From Marinirhabdus sp963793275 (GTDB lineage: Bacteria; Bacteroidota; Bacteroidia; Flavobacteriales; Flavobacteriaceae): 64,000 nucleotides of DNA. A program made the position numbers and the translations under genes. Each line of letters opens with the position of its first letter. The first letter of the stretch is position 1. The notes beneath the pieces were generated by a model that ran no database searches, was not told the origin of the DNA, and saw only the letters and a list, made by a program, of their open reading frames with translations. Location of the stretch: NCBI GenBank assembly GCA_963793275.1, contig CAWBZL010000004.1, positions 496,001 through 560,000 on the forward strand, in the 5' to 3' direction. Below, piece by piece: positions 18,225-26,913 of this stretch.

Positions 18225-18905
18225 ATGAAAAAGATAATCAATATAGCATGTGTAACATTGGTTTGCCTTACGGTATTCTCTTGTGCAGATGAAAACAACC
18301 CAAATTTTCAATACATGCCGAACATGTATGAGCCTGTAAGTTATAGCACCTACGGGGAGTATAATAACGGGATATTTAAAGATGGTCAGGAGGCAATGTT
18401 GCCCGCTGAAGGTTCTATTCCTCGTGGATGGTCGCCTTACGATTATGAAAACACAACCGAAGGGCTTGAATTAGCAAAAACCCAATTAAAGAATCCGCTG
18501 GAAGTAACCGATGAAAATTTAGCTGCGGGAGCACAGTTATACACTATTTACTGTGCGGTATGCCACGGAGATGCAGGTGATGGACAAGGGATTTTAGCAC
18601 AACGTGAAAAGTTTTTAGGAATACCAAGTTACGCAGCCGAAGGTAGAGTTATTACCGAAGGTGGTGTATACCACGTACAAATGTATGGTTTAAATTCAAT
18701 GGGATCATATGCATCGCAAACCAATGAGTTGGAGCGCTGGCAGATTACCCAGCACGTTATGAATTTAAAAGCACAGCTTAAAGGAGAGCCATTAATAGCC
18801 CCTAAAAGTCAGGATTCTTTAACCAATATGGTTGAAGTGCTAAATGAAAATATAACTGAAGAAGAAACTCCAATGGAGACTGAAACTTTAGAAGAAACTA
18901 ACTAA
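18225..18905 (+). CDS. actE: Alternative Complex III subunit E, monoheme cytochrome c lipoprotein
   Basis: Periplasmic monoheme cytochrome c subunit. The ATG at 18225 is preferred over an in-frame ATG at 18201 because it starts a clean lipoprotein leader (KKIINIACVTLVCLTVFSC, lipidated Cys near residue 21) and lies 1 bp after the actD stop. NPNFQYMPNMYEPVSY follows and is typical of ActE. There is one heme-binding site, YCAVCHGDAGDG (CAVCH), and the likely axial Met lies in MYGLNSMGSY. The acidic tail after residue 200 (EETPMETETLEETN) is variable. Electrons are expected to pass to the oxidase CuA centre. Confidence 0.93.
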   Translation: MKKIINIACVTLVCLTVFSCADENNPNFQYMPNMYEPVSYSTYGEYNNGIFKDGQEAMLPAEGSIPRGWSPYDYENTTEGLELAKTQLKNPLEVTDENLAAGAQLYTIYCAVCHGDAGDGQGILAQREKFLGIPSYAAEGRVITEGGVYHVQMYGLNSMGSYASQTNELERWQITQHVMNLKAQLKGEPLIAPKSQDSLTNMVEVLNENITEEETPMETETLEETN

Positions 18906-18928
18906 GAATTAAAGAGATAGTTAAAGAT

Positions 18929-20333
18929 ATGTACACGCTACCCAGTAAATTAAAGTTGTTTGCGATCATTTTTATGGTGGTTGGTGCCCTTGGAATGCTT
19001 GCGGGTTTCCTAACAGTACCAAGTACAACTGCCGAAGTGAAAGAAATGATGGATGCACACGGTGATGGTCACGGAGGCGATCACGGCGAAACAGCTACTC
19101 ATGATGGTGCCAAAGGTACCCACGGTGAAACTCACGGAGAAAACGCTGCGCACGATACTGTGAAAGAAAATCAAAATGCAACGCACGGCGAAAATGCCCA
19201 CGATAGTGAAGAGGCACACTTAACTCATGTATTACACCAGTTACAAAACAGACCTTGGTCTGCTTTATATATTGCCTCGTTCTTTTTCTTTATGATCGCC
19301 TTGGGAACACTTGCGTTTTATGCCATACAGCACGTAGCGCAGGCGGGATGGTCACCTGTATTATTCAGAGTTATGGAGGGTATTACTGCCTATCTACCCT
19401 GGGCTTCGGTAATTATTATTATTTTATTGTTGCTTTCGGTATTTCACGTAAATCATATTTTTCATTGGATGGATGGAGATTTAATCAACCCGGATAGTCC
19501 TAAGTACGATAAACTCATTGCAGGAAAAAGTGGCTGGTTAAATCCAACGTGGTTTATTATTAGAGCGTGTATTTATTTAATAGGTTTTAACGCGTATCGT
19601 TACTTATCAAGAAAATGAGACCTTAAACCAGGACGATGCAGAAGATAACCGTTGGTTTAAAAAGAATTTTAAATTAACAGCAGGATTCTTAGTATTCTTT
19701 ATTTACACGGAATCTATGATGTCCTGGGACTGGTTAATGAGTTTCGATCCTCACTGGTTTAGTACGTTGTATGGTTGGTACGTATTTGCAGGAATGATGG
19801 TATGCGCTATCACTGTAATCGCAATAGTTACTATTGTACTGAAAAGTCAAGGATATTTAGAATATGTAAATGATAGTCATATACACGATTTAGCTAAGTT
19901 TATGTTCGGTTTCAGTATTTTCTGGACGTACCTTTGGTTCTCTCAGTTTATGCTAATATGGTACGCAAACATTCCAGAAGAGGTAACATACTTTGTAACC
20001 AGAATAGAAGATTATAACCTGCCTTTCTTCGGAATGGTAGCGATGAACTTTATATTCCCTGTGTTGATGTTGATGAACAGTGATTACAAACGTGTAAACT
20101 GGTTCGTAATTATGGCTGGTGTAGTGATCCTTTTAGGGCACTATATAGATGTATTTAATATGGTAATGCCGGCAACGGTGGGAACATCTTGGTACATTGG
20201 TTTACCAGAAATTGGAGCCTTGTTTTTCTTCTTTGGTCTTTTTGTATTCGTTGTATTTACAGCACTTACAAAAGCACCACTGGTTGTGAAGCGTAGCCCA
20301 TTCATTAAAGAAAGTAAAAACTTTCACTATTAA
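18929..20333 (+). pseudogene. actF: Alternative Complex III subunit F, NrfD-like; frame broken near 19616
   Basis: Second polytopic quinol-binding-type subunit of Alternative Complex III. The first frame (18929-19618, 229 aa) ends at a TGA right after YRYLSRK. The continuation, in the next frame from about 19617, reads ETLNQDDAEDNRWFKKN and runs unbroken to 20333. Together they give about 467 residues, the expected ActF length. The break lies at an A run (19612-19615); loss of two A residues restores one frame. Residues ~43-93 form a remarkable periplasmic loop with over ten His in HG, HGE and HGEN units. Because the complex needs ActF, a sequencing error is the best explanation, but programmed or real frameshifting cannot be excluded from sequence alone. 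Confidence 0.85.
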
Positions 20334-20358
20334 TAAAAATTAAAGAAGACAGATACCG

Positions 20359-21420
20359 ATGACCGCATTTTTAGTTGTATTAGTAATCATTCTTTTTGGA
20401 GTTGCCTTATGGCAGATGAGTAAAATATTCCAATTGTCTCAACCCAAGCAAACAGACAGTTCCGAAATTGCTAATGATAAAGACAATAACGTAAACGGTT
20501 GGCTCATGATGGGCTTTACCCTATTTACGTATCTATTGCTTGTAATTTGTTTTTGGAAATGGTGGGATGTATTACTACCAGAAGCCGCTTCAGAACACGG
20601 ATCCGAAATAGATAGTCTTATGTATGTATCTATGGTCCTTATTTTTGTAGTGGGATTCTTCACGCTATGGTTATTAGGGTCTTTCTCACTTAAATACCGC
20701 GGAAAGGAAGGTCAAAGAGCTACCTTTTTTGCAGATAATGATAAGCTGGAATTTATCTGGACTATCATTCCGGTAATCGTATTGGCTGGATTAATTATCT
20801 ACGGATTATTCACCTGGACAGATATTATGAATGTGAATGATGAAGATGATCCTATGATTGTTGAGTTGTACGCCTATCAGTTTGACTGGAGAGCACGCTA
20901 TAGCGGTGAAGACAATACGTTAGGTGAAGCCAATGTTCGTTTAATTGAAGGTGTAAACCAGTTAGGGGTAGATGCTTCAGATCCTAATGCGCAGGATGAT
21001 ATTGTAGTAAACGAATTGCACTTACCAGTTGGAAGAAAAATAATCTTCAAAATGCGTTCTCAGGATGTATTACACTCTGCGTATATGCCACATTTTAGAG
21101 CGCAAATGAACTGTGTTCCGGGTATGATCACTCAATTCTCATTTACACCAAGCATCACAACAGAAGACATGCGATTAAATGATGAAATGGTTGCCAAAGT
21201 GCGAAAGATTAATAGTATTAGAAGTGAAAACAGCAAAGCACTGGTAGCAAATGGAGATGAGGCATTGGAGCCTTATGAATTTGATTATATGTTGCTTTGT
21301 AACAAGATTTGTGGAGCCAGTCACTACAATATGCAAATGAAGATTGTAGTAGACACTCCTGAAGAGTATGCAGCCTGGATTAAGGAACAACCAACGCTAG
21401 CAGAAGCCCTAAAAAAATAA
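20359..21420 (+). CDS. coxB: Cytochrome c oxidase subunit II
   Basis: CuA-bearing subunit of the terminal oxidase, 353 residues. It has an extra N-terminal membrane helix (residues 3-22), two further helices, then the periplasmic cupredoxin domain. CuA ligands are visible: His in DVLHSAYMPHF, and the cluster LLCNKICGASHYNMQM with Cys-x3-Cys-x3-His-x2-Met. The loop between the first His and the Cys pair is extended (EDMRLNDEMVAKVRKINSIRS). No heme c motif is fused to this subunit, so electrons presumably arrive from ActE or ActA. The gene lies 25 bp after actF and 21 bp before coxA. Confidence 0.95.
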   Translation: MTAFLVVLVIILFGVALWQMSKIFQLSQPKQTDSSEIANDKDNNVNGWLMMGFTLFTYLLLVICFWKWWDVLLPEAASEHGSEIDSLMYVSMVLIFVVGFFTLWLLGSFSLKYRGKEGQRATFFADNDKLEFIWTIIPVIVLAGLIIYGLFTWTDIMNVNDEDDPMIVELYAYQFDWRARYSGEDNTLGEANVRLIEGVNQLGVDASDPNAQDDIVVNELHLPVGRKIIFKMRSQDVLHSAYMPHFRAQMNCVPGMITQFSFTPSITTEDMRLNDEMVAKVRKINSIRSENSKALVANGDEALEPYEFDYMLLCNKICGASHYNMQMKIVVDTPEEYAAWIKEQPTLAEALKK

Positions 21421-21441
21421 TAAAAAAATAGCTTAAGAGAT

Positions 21442-23271
21442 ATGTCAGCACACGCAATAGACCACGTAGAAGATCATCACGACGACGATCACGGGCATCA
21501 TCATAAAGAGACCTTTGTAACTAAGTATATATTTAGTACAGACCATAAAATGATCTCTAAACAATACCTTATTACAGGTTTGTTTATGGGAATTATTGGT
21601 ATTGCTATGTCAATACTATTTAGATTACAATTAGCATGGCCGGATGTAGAATTTACCATATACGAAGTTCTTCTAGGTAAATGGGGCGAAGGTGGTGTTA
21701 TGGATCCTAATGTTTACTTGGCATTGGTAACCATTCACGGGACTATCATGGTATTTTTTGTATTAACCGCAGGTCTAAGTGGTACCTTTAGTAACTTATT
21801 AATTCCGCTACAAATTGGTGCGCGGGATATGGCCTCGGGATTTCTGAATATGATATCCTATTGGTTGTTCTTTACCTCGAGTGTAATTATGGTTATGTCT
21901 TTATTTGTTGAGGCAGGACCTGCCTCTGCAGGTTGGACCATTTATCCGCCATTGAGTGCCTTACCACAAGCGATTCCGGGATCTGGAGCAGGGATGACAC
22001 TTTGGTTGGTTTCTATGGCTATCTTTATAGCATCATCCTTATTAGGGTCGCTTAACTATATTGTTACTGTTTTAAACTTACGTACCAAAGGAATGTCTAT
22101 GACCAGACTTCCATTAACCATCTGGGCGTTTTTTGTAACGGCCATCATTGGTGTGGTATCATTCCCTGTATTATTTTCTGCAGCATTAATGTTGATCATG
22201 GACCGAAGTTTTGGTACGTCCTTCTTCTTAAGTGATATTTATATTGCGGGTGAAGTATTACACAATCAAGGAGGTTCTCCGGTATTGTTTGAACACTTAT
22301 TCTGGTTCTTAGGACACCCGGAAGTATATATTGTAATTCTACCTGCCATGGGTATGGTTTCTGAAATTATGGCCACCAATGCACGAAAACCTATTTTCGG
22401 TTATCGGGCGATGGTTGCTTCAATTCTTGCCATTGCATTTCTTTCAACTATTGTATGGGGACACCATATGTTTATTTCGGGAATGAATCCGTTCTTAGGA
22501 TCGGTATTTACCTTTACAACCTTATTAATTGCGATTCCTTCAGCAGTAAAATCTTTTAACTGGATCACGACTATCTGGCGGGGTAACCTCCAGATGAATA
22601 CAGGGATGCTTTTCTCCATCGGTTTTGTGTCTACTTTCATTACGGGTGGATTAACAGGAATTATTTTAGGAGATAGTGCTTTAGATATTAATGTACACGA
22701 TACGTACTTTGTAGTAGCGCATTTCCACTTGGTAATGGGTATTTCTGCACTCTATGGTCTTTTTGCCGGAGTATATCATTGGTTCCCTAAAATGTTTGAA
22801 GGACGTATGCTTAATAAAAATTTAGGGTATGTTCACTTCTGGGTAACTGTAGTAGGAGCGTACGGAGTATTCTTCCCAATGCATTTTATAGGGATGGCAG
22901 GATTACCAAGACGTTACTATACAAATACAGCGTTCCCGTATTTTGACGATCTAACCGATGTAAACGTTGTAATCACCATTTTCGCAATTATTACCGCTGC
23001 AGCACAGTTGGTTTTCCTATACAACTTTATCCACTCTATGTTCCACGGAAAAATAGGGCCTAAAAACCCTTGGAAATCCACAACATTAGAATGGACGGCC
23101 GAAGTAAAGCACATACACGGGAACTGGGATGAACCTATCCCGCACGTATATCGTTGGTCTTACGATTACAGTAAGTTAAATAAAGACGAAACAGACTACG
23201 TAATCCCGGGACAGGATTATATCCCACAACACATTCCTCTTCAGGAAAACGAAGAAGAGATGAATCACTAA
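21442..23271 (+). CDS. coxA: Cytochrome c oxidase subunit I with His-rich N-terminus
   Basis: Catalytic heme-copper subunit, 609 residues with about twelve membrane helices. Typical signatures are present: FWFLGHPEVYIVILP (CuB His and the cross-linked Tyr), WGHHMFISGMNP (CuB His pair) and VHDTYFVVAHFHLVMG (heme ligands). The Glu of the proton pathway is not in the classical place, fitting an A2 or caa3-like type; this is inference. The first 25 residues are unusual, with eleven His and several Asp in DHVEDHHDDDHGHHH. This is the last gene of the act-cox operon and is followed by a terminator at 23348-23390. Subunit III and IV genes lie 22 kb away. Confidence 0.95.
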   Translation: MSAHAIDHVEDHHDDDHGHHHKETFVTKYIFSTDHKMISKQYLITGLFMGIIGIAMSILFRLQLAWPDVEFTIYEVLLGKWGEGGVMDPNVYLALVTIHGTIMVFFVLTAGLSGTFSNLLIPLQIGARDMASGFLNMISYWLFFTSSVIMVMSLFVEAGPASAGWTIYPPLSALPQAIPGSGAGMTLWLVSMAIFIASSLLGSLNYIVTVLNLRTKGMSMTRLPLTIWAFFVTAIIGVVSFPVLFSAALMLIMDRSFGTSFFLSDIYIAGEVLHNQGGSPVLFEHLFWFLGHPEVYIVILPAMGMVSEIMATNARKPIFGYRAMVASILAIAFLSTIVWGHHMFISGMNPFLGSVFTFTTLLIAIPSAVKSFNWITTIWRGNLQMNTGMLFSIGFVSTFITGGLTGIILGDSALDINVHDTYFVVAHFHLVMGISALYGLFAGVYHWFPKMFEGRMLNKNLGYVHFWVTVVGAYGVFFPMHFIGMAGLPRRYYTNTAFPYFDDLTDVNVVITIFAIITAAAQLVFLYNFIHSMFHGKIGPKNPWKSTTLEWTAEVKHIHGNWDEPIPHVYRWSYDYSKLNKDETDYVIPGQDYIPQHIPLQENEEEMNH

Positions 23272-23347
23272 ATTCGCGCGTAGTCGGGTGTCTCATCTCA
23301 GTATAAGTCTGAACACAGTCGAAGACTAATGAAACAGAACAATATTT

Positions 23348-23390
23348 AAAACCCTTCCCAAAAATTTTTAGGAAGGGTTTTCTCTTTTCT
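23348..23390 (+). terminator. Terminator of the act-cox operon
   Basis: AAACCCTTCC (23349-23358) pairs with GGAAGGGTTT (23371-23380). The loop is self-complementary A/T sequence, and a T-rich tail (TCTCTTTTCTTTC) follows. It lies 77 bp after the coxA stop. Confidence 0.88.
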
Positions 23391-23435
23391 TTCAAAAAAA
23401 TCAATTCAAAATATATTAATAGCTTACTAGTGCTA

Positions 23436-23459
23436 AAAATACGTGTATTCACGTATTTT
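23436..23459. promoter_or_regulatory. Perfect palindrome with TACGTG half-sites, probable operator
   Basis: AAAATACGTG (23436-23445), a 4-bp TATT spacer and CACGTATTTT (23450-23459). It ends 11 bp before an AGCTTTTG box (23471-23478) that resembles TAnnTTTG. An activator bound here would sit around -37 of the RNA that follows. The regulator is unknown; dimeric LuxR/NarL-type proteins use palindromes of this kind. Confidence 0.5.
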
Positions 23460-23484
23460 ATAACTTGCTCAGCTTTTGTAATTT

Positions 23485-23565
23485 AGTAACTCATATACTA
23501 GTTTAACCATGCGACTGGGGAGTCGTAGGTTAATGGAGCCGATTGCATTGCATATCGGCTCTTTT
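23485..23565 (+). ncRNA. Candidate small RNA with two hairpins
   Basis: Hairpin 1 (23503-23533) has a 6-bp stem TTAACC/GGTTAA, a single bulged A, then a 7-pair stem TGCGACT/AGTCGTA (with one G-T) closing a GGGG loop. Hairpin 2 (23536-23561) is GAGCCGAT/ATCGGCTC followed by TTTT, an intrinsic terminator. No gene lies upstream that would need this second terminator, because coxA already has its own at 23348-23390. The palindrome and -7-like box just upstream make an independent transcript of about 80 nt likely. The 5' end is an estimate. Confidence 0.5.
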
Positions 23566-23633
23566 CATAAATAAATTTTAAATTGGATATATCGCTTTTC
23601 TGCAGGTAAGCACAATATTTTTTGCCTACTGCT

Positions 23634-24143
23634 TTATTTTGTCCCACGAGCCGGATAGCCTTTGTCTTCAATAAAATCTATTGCCTTTAATAAATCGTCA
23701 AAATGTGGTCGTGCGAAGGGTGTAGTTTGTATTGAGGATAGATACAGCGTATTATCCGGATTCACTAAAAACAAACCGGGTTCTGAAAAAGTTTCGGGTT
23801 CGCTTTCAGAAATACTTTCAGAAAGATATAACCCCCATGATTTTGCTTCTTTTTCTTTAAGACCATACCCTACCGGGATGGATTCAATATCCCACTTATC
23901 TCCTGTTTTCTTAGCACGCTCCTCTGAATCCATACTTATAGCGATTACGTTTATGCTACGCTCGGTAAATTCATCCAGTTTATCTTTAAGTTCTTCGAGT
24001 TGTTGCTTGCATTTTGGGCAGTGATACCCTCTATAAAATACGAGCAGTGTATACTTCCCGGGGCGCTGTTTGTACAATTCCCATTGCGTGTCATTAATAA
24101 GATTTAGTTTTAAGTCCGGTACCTGATGTGTTGGTGTAATCAT
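23634..24143 (-). CDS. Peroxiredoxin-like (AhpC/TSA) thioredoxin-fold protein
   Basis: A 169-residue protein from the ATG at 24143, starting MITPTHQVPDLKLNLIND. The frame stays open 59 codons upstream, but that part looks random and is rejected. The thioredoxin-fold core contains FYRGYHCPKCKQQLEEL with a CxxC pair, then INVIAISMDSEERA and SEPGLFLVNPDNTLYL. The family is known to reduce peroxides or act as disulfide exchange proteins; the CxxC in place of a single peroxidatic Cys puts this one in the peroxiredoxin-like group of uncertain substrate. It is divergent from ruvB. Confidence 0.85.
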   Translation of the reverse strand: MITPTHQVPDLKLNLINDTQWELYKQRPGKYTLLVFYRGYHCPKCKQQLEELKDKLDEFTERSINVIAISMDSEERAKKTGDKWDIESIPVGYGLKEKEAKSWGLYLSESISESEPETFSEPGLFLVNPDNTLYLSSIQTTPFARPHFDDLLKAIDFIEDKGYPARGTK

Positions 24144-24363
24144 AATTTTTATTTTAAAGATATGTGCTATGCTCTCTAATCTCTGCCAACAAAAGCGTAA
24201 TCTCTTGTTAAAGAAATTCAAATCTGTAGCGTATAATTTGAAATGTTCCTTTAGTATGTTAGGGATATTTGTTATTTCAACTTCAACTTTCAGCTTTAAA
24301 GCCACGAGATATTCTTTCATATTATCTTCCTCTTTGCACTTTCATCTCCACTTAAATTTCAAC

Positions 24364-24371
24364 TATATTTG
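24364..24371 (+). promoter_or_regulatory. -7-like element immediately before ruvB
   Basis: TATATTTG matches TAnnTTTG but ends only 4 bp before the ruvB ATG, so transcription from it would give a nearly leaderless mRNA. The TTG at 24334-24336 is 27 bp upstream, longer than ideal. Confidence 0.3.
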
Positions 24372-24375
24372 TGTT

Positions 24376-25399
24376 ATGAACGAACACTTGGATGCCACGG
24401 GAGAAAACTTCTCTCTGCAAGATTTAGATGTAGAAAAAAAGTTACGACCACTCTCTTTTGAGGATTTTACAGGACAGGACCAAGCCATAGAAAACCTCAA
24501 GATATTTGTGCAAGCCGCCAATCTTAGGAATGAAGCCCTGGACCACACATTATTTCACGGCCCTCCCGGTTTGGGTAAAACTACCTTGGCCTATATTTTA
24601 GCGAACGAACTGGATGTTGGTATTAGGGTAACCTCCTGGACCGGTTCTGGATAAGCCAGGTGATCTGGCAGGTTTGCTCACCAATCTGGACGAAAGAGAT
24701 GTCCTTTTTATTGATGAAATACACAGGCTAAGCCCCATTGTAGAAGAATATCTCTACTCTGCGATGGAAGATTATAAGATAGATATTATGATTGAGTCGG
24801 GCCCTAATGCACGATCGGTTCAAATAAATCTGGCGCCATTTACACTCGTAGGAGCAACCACAAGATCCGGATTGCTTACAGCTCCCATGCGGGCACGTTT
24901 TGGGATAGCATCCAGACTACAATATTATACAACCGAATTACTCACCACCATTGTACAACGTAGCGCCGGTATTCTGGAAATGCCTATCACTATGGAAGCC
25001 GCTATTGAGATTGCAGGTAGAAGCAGAGGAACACCAAGAATAGCCAATGCGTTATTACGTAGAGTGCGGGATTTTGCACAGATTAAAGGCGATGGAAGTA
25101 TTGATATAGTTATTGCTAGGTATGCTTTAGAACAATTAAATGTAGACGCGCACGGGTTGGATGAAATGGATAACAAGATTCTCACCACTATCATCGAAAA
25201 ATTTAAAGGAGGCCCTGTAGGAATCACCACCCTGGCAACCGCAGTTTCCGAAAGCGCCGAAACTATAGAAGAGGTCTATGAGCCTTTTCTTATTCAGCAA
25301 GGATTCATTATGCGTACCCCAAGAGGTCGTGAAGTCACCGAAGCAGCCTATAAGCATTTAGGAAAATTAAAAGGTCCTACACAAGGAGGATTGTTTTAA
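24376..25399 (+). pseudogene. ruvB: Holliday junction helicase RuvB; frame broken at 24637
   Basis: AAA+ motor that drives branch migration of Holliday junctions with RuvA. The first frame begins MNEHLDATGENFSLQDLD and contains Walker A (HGPPGLGKTTLA), then runs into a TAA at 24652. Removing the single T at 24637 turns TCC TGG ACC into TCC GGA CCG. This restores SGPVLDKPGDLAGLLTNL, which matches RuvB exactly, and the frame then runs to 25399. Further motifs are FIDEIHRL (Walker B), VGATTRSG (sensor I), ARFGIASRL and the winged-helix end IEEVYEPFLIQQGFIMRTPRGR. The restored protein is about 340 residues, the usual length. A one-base sequence error is most likely. Confidence 0.88.
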
Positions 25400-25430
25400 G
25401 ATGTAGAAAATTTTAATTCGTTCCGGAAGT

Positions 25431-25480
25431 CTCCGTCAATCTCTGCGTTTCTCTGTAAAACTCTGCGTAACTTTACATTT
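25431..25480. repeat. Degenerate 10-bp tandem repeat
   Basis: Five consecutive decamers: CTCCGTCAAT, CTCTGCGTTT, CTCTGTAAAA, CTCTGCGTAA and CTTTACATTT. They share CTCTG-like heads and A/T-rich tails with a strict 10-bp period. It lies in the ruvB-P450 gap and resembles 7439-7482. Confidence 0.6.
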
Positions 25481-25509
25481 AAGGAACTCTTTAACAATAG
25501 CGCACTATT

Positions 25510-26847
25510 TTGTCGAAACCTCAAAACTCCATCCCAACAGTACCCCTTGTAAAATTCCTGAAACACTCCTTAGAAATTTTAAAAAACCCATTGCCCTTTC
25601 ATCACGGTAATTTTGAACGTTTGGGGGATACGTTCAGATTGAAAATCGGGTTTAAGAACTCGGTGGTTTTTTCAAGGGACGCAGCTTTTTTACAATATGT
25701 ACTTCAGAAAAATCAGCGAAATTATACCAAGTCAAAAATACAAACTGAAGATCTGGCCAAATACGTAGGAAAAGGGTTGTTAACGTCTGAAGGTGCGCTA
25801 TGGAAGCAACAACGCAAGCTTATTCAGCCAGCATTTCATAAAAAACAACTGGCAAATTTGTTGGAAACCATGCACAAAACTATTGTGAATGAACTTCAGA
25901 AAATTGAAACAGACATTCCTTTTGAGATCTTTTCAGTATATAACGATTTGGCTTTTCAGGTAGTTGCAAAATCGTTGTTTAGCGGAGGCGTTTCAGAAGA
26001 ACAGGTAAAAAGATTACAGCACATTACCGAAGAAGCTCAAAAAATGTTGGTGCGTGAGTTACGGCAACCTTATTTGCATTGGTGGTTTAGGTTAAGCGGA
26101 GCACTCGAGGAAAAATTAAACTTGACCAAAGAAGCCCGGGATATCTTAAAAAAGCTGGTGAACGACCGCAAAAAAAGTGGTGTCCGGGAAGACGATTTGC
26201 TAGATATGCTTCTGGACGCGCGTTACGAAGATGGTAATGCCATGGATGAGGAACAGCTTATAGATGAAATTTTAATCCTTTTTACCGCAGGACACGAAAC
26301 AACCAGCAATGCACTTACGTTCACAACGCAGTTATTAGCCAAAAACCCGGCGTACCAACAACAAATCTTTGAAGAAGTAAAGACTGCAAATGCTGAGACA
26401 ACTACACTAATGGATTTCCTGAGAAACGTTCCGGTCACCACCCGCGTGATAGAAGAGTCGTTACGTTTGTATCCACCTGCCTATTTTATAGACCGTGTAA
26501 ATATGGAAGAGGACGAATTTAACGGGATGAAATTTGAAAAAGGCACTAGTTTGCTATTTGCTGTACACGAAATTCATAAAAGTGAAACCCATTGGGAAAA
26601 CCCGCTACAATTTAATCCGGAAAGATTCGCAAATAAAAAATATAGTGAGTATGCATCGTTTTATTATCCCTTTGGTGCGGGACCACGTATGTGCATAGGA
26701 AATAATTTTGCGATGTATGAAATGGTTCTTGCGGTGGCAACGCTTTGTGAAACTTTTATTATAGCAAAGAGGGAAGATGTTATAGAAATTAATCCGTTAA
26801 TAACCTTAAAACCTAAAAATGCTATCTTGACATTTGAAAGAAGGTAA
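25510..26847 (+). CDS. Cytochrome P450
   Basis: A 445-residue soluble heme-thiolate monooxygenase starting at TTG (25510), the only early start that keeps the full N-terminus (SKPQNSIPTVPLVKFLKHS). Visible elements are the I-helix oxygen-activation motif AGHETT (GHETTSNALTF), the K-helix ExxR motif in IEESLRLYPP, the PERF-like NPERF, and the heme loop FGAGPRMCIG with the ligand Cys. There is no fused reductase, so it must use a separate ferredoxin or flavodoxin. Substrate is unknown; bacterial members of this long-chain-hydroxylase-like type often act on fatty acids or isoprenoids, which is inference. No obvious operon partner. Confidence 0.92.
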   Translation: MSKPQNSIPTVPLVKFLKHSLEILKNPLPFHHGNFERLGDTFRLKIGFKNSVVFSRDAAFLQYVLQKNQRNYTKSKIQTEDLAKYVGKGLLTSEGALWKQQRKLIQPAFHKKQLANLLETMHKTIVNELQKIETDIPFEIFSVYNDLAFQVVAKSLFSGGVSEEQVKRLQHITEEAQKMLVRELRQPYLHWWFRLSGALEEKLNLTKEARDILKKLVNDRKKSGVREDDLLDMLLDARYEDGNAMDEEQLIDEILILFTAGHETTSNALTFTTQLLAKNPAYQQQIFEEVKTANAETTTLMDFLRNVPVTTRVIEESLRLYPPAYFIDRVNMEEDEFNGMKFEKGTSLLFAVHEIHKSETHWENPLQFNPERFANKKYSEYASFYYPFGAGPRMCIGNNFAMYEMVLAVATLCETFIIAKREDVIEINPLITLKPKNAILTFERR

Positions 26848-26913
26848 AATATTCTTTTAATAAGATACGTTTGTTTGTATCTGTAGACTTTAATTTTATT
26901 CAAACAAAAAACC

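Larger units (their letters stand above)
23272..23633. other. Intergenic region after coxA with terminator, palindrome and small RNA candidate
   Basis: This 362-bp gap contains no plausible coding frame. It holds the coxA terminator (23348-23390), a perfect 10-bp-arm palindrome (23436-23459) and a two-hairpin transcript candidate (about 23485-23565), each listed separately. The remainder, 23566-23633, shows nothing clear. Confidence 0.8.

Noticed and set aside
19616..19716. Split of actF into two true genes
   Set aside because: The second part has no promoter or start near its true beginning; the two pieces form one ActF of normal length.
23505..23533. tRNA-like or riboswitch interpretation of the two hairpins after coxA
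   Set aside because: There is no acceptor or anticodon arm and no downstream plus-strand gene within reach for a riboswitch to control; a free small RNA is more fitting.
24144..24320. 59-codon N-terminal extension of the peroxiredoxin-like gene
   Set aside because: No resemblance to the family and not needed; the ATG at 24143 gives the normal N-terminus.
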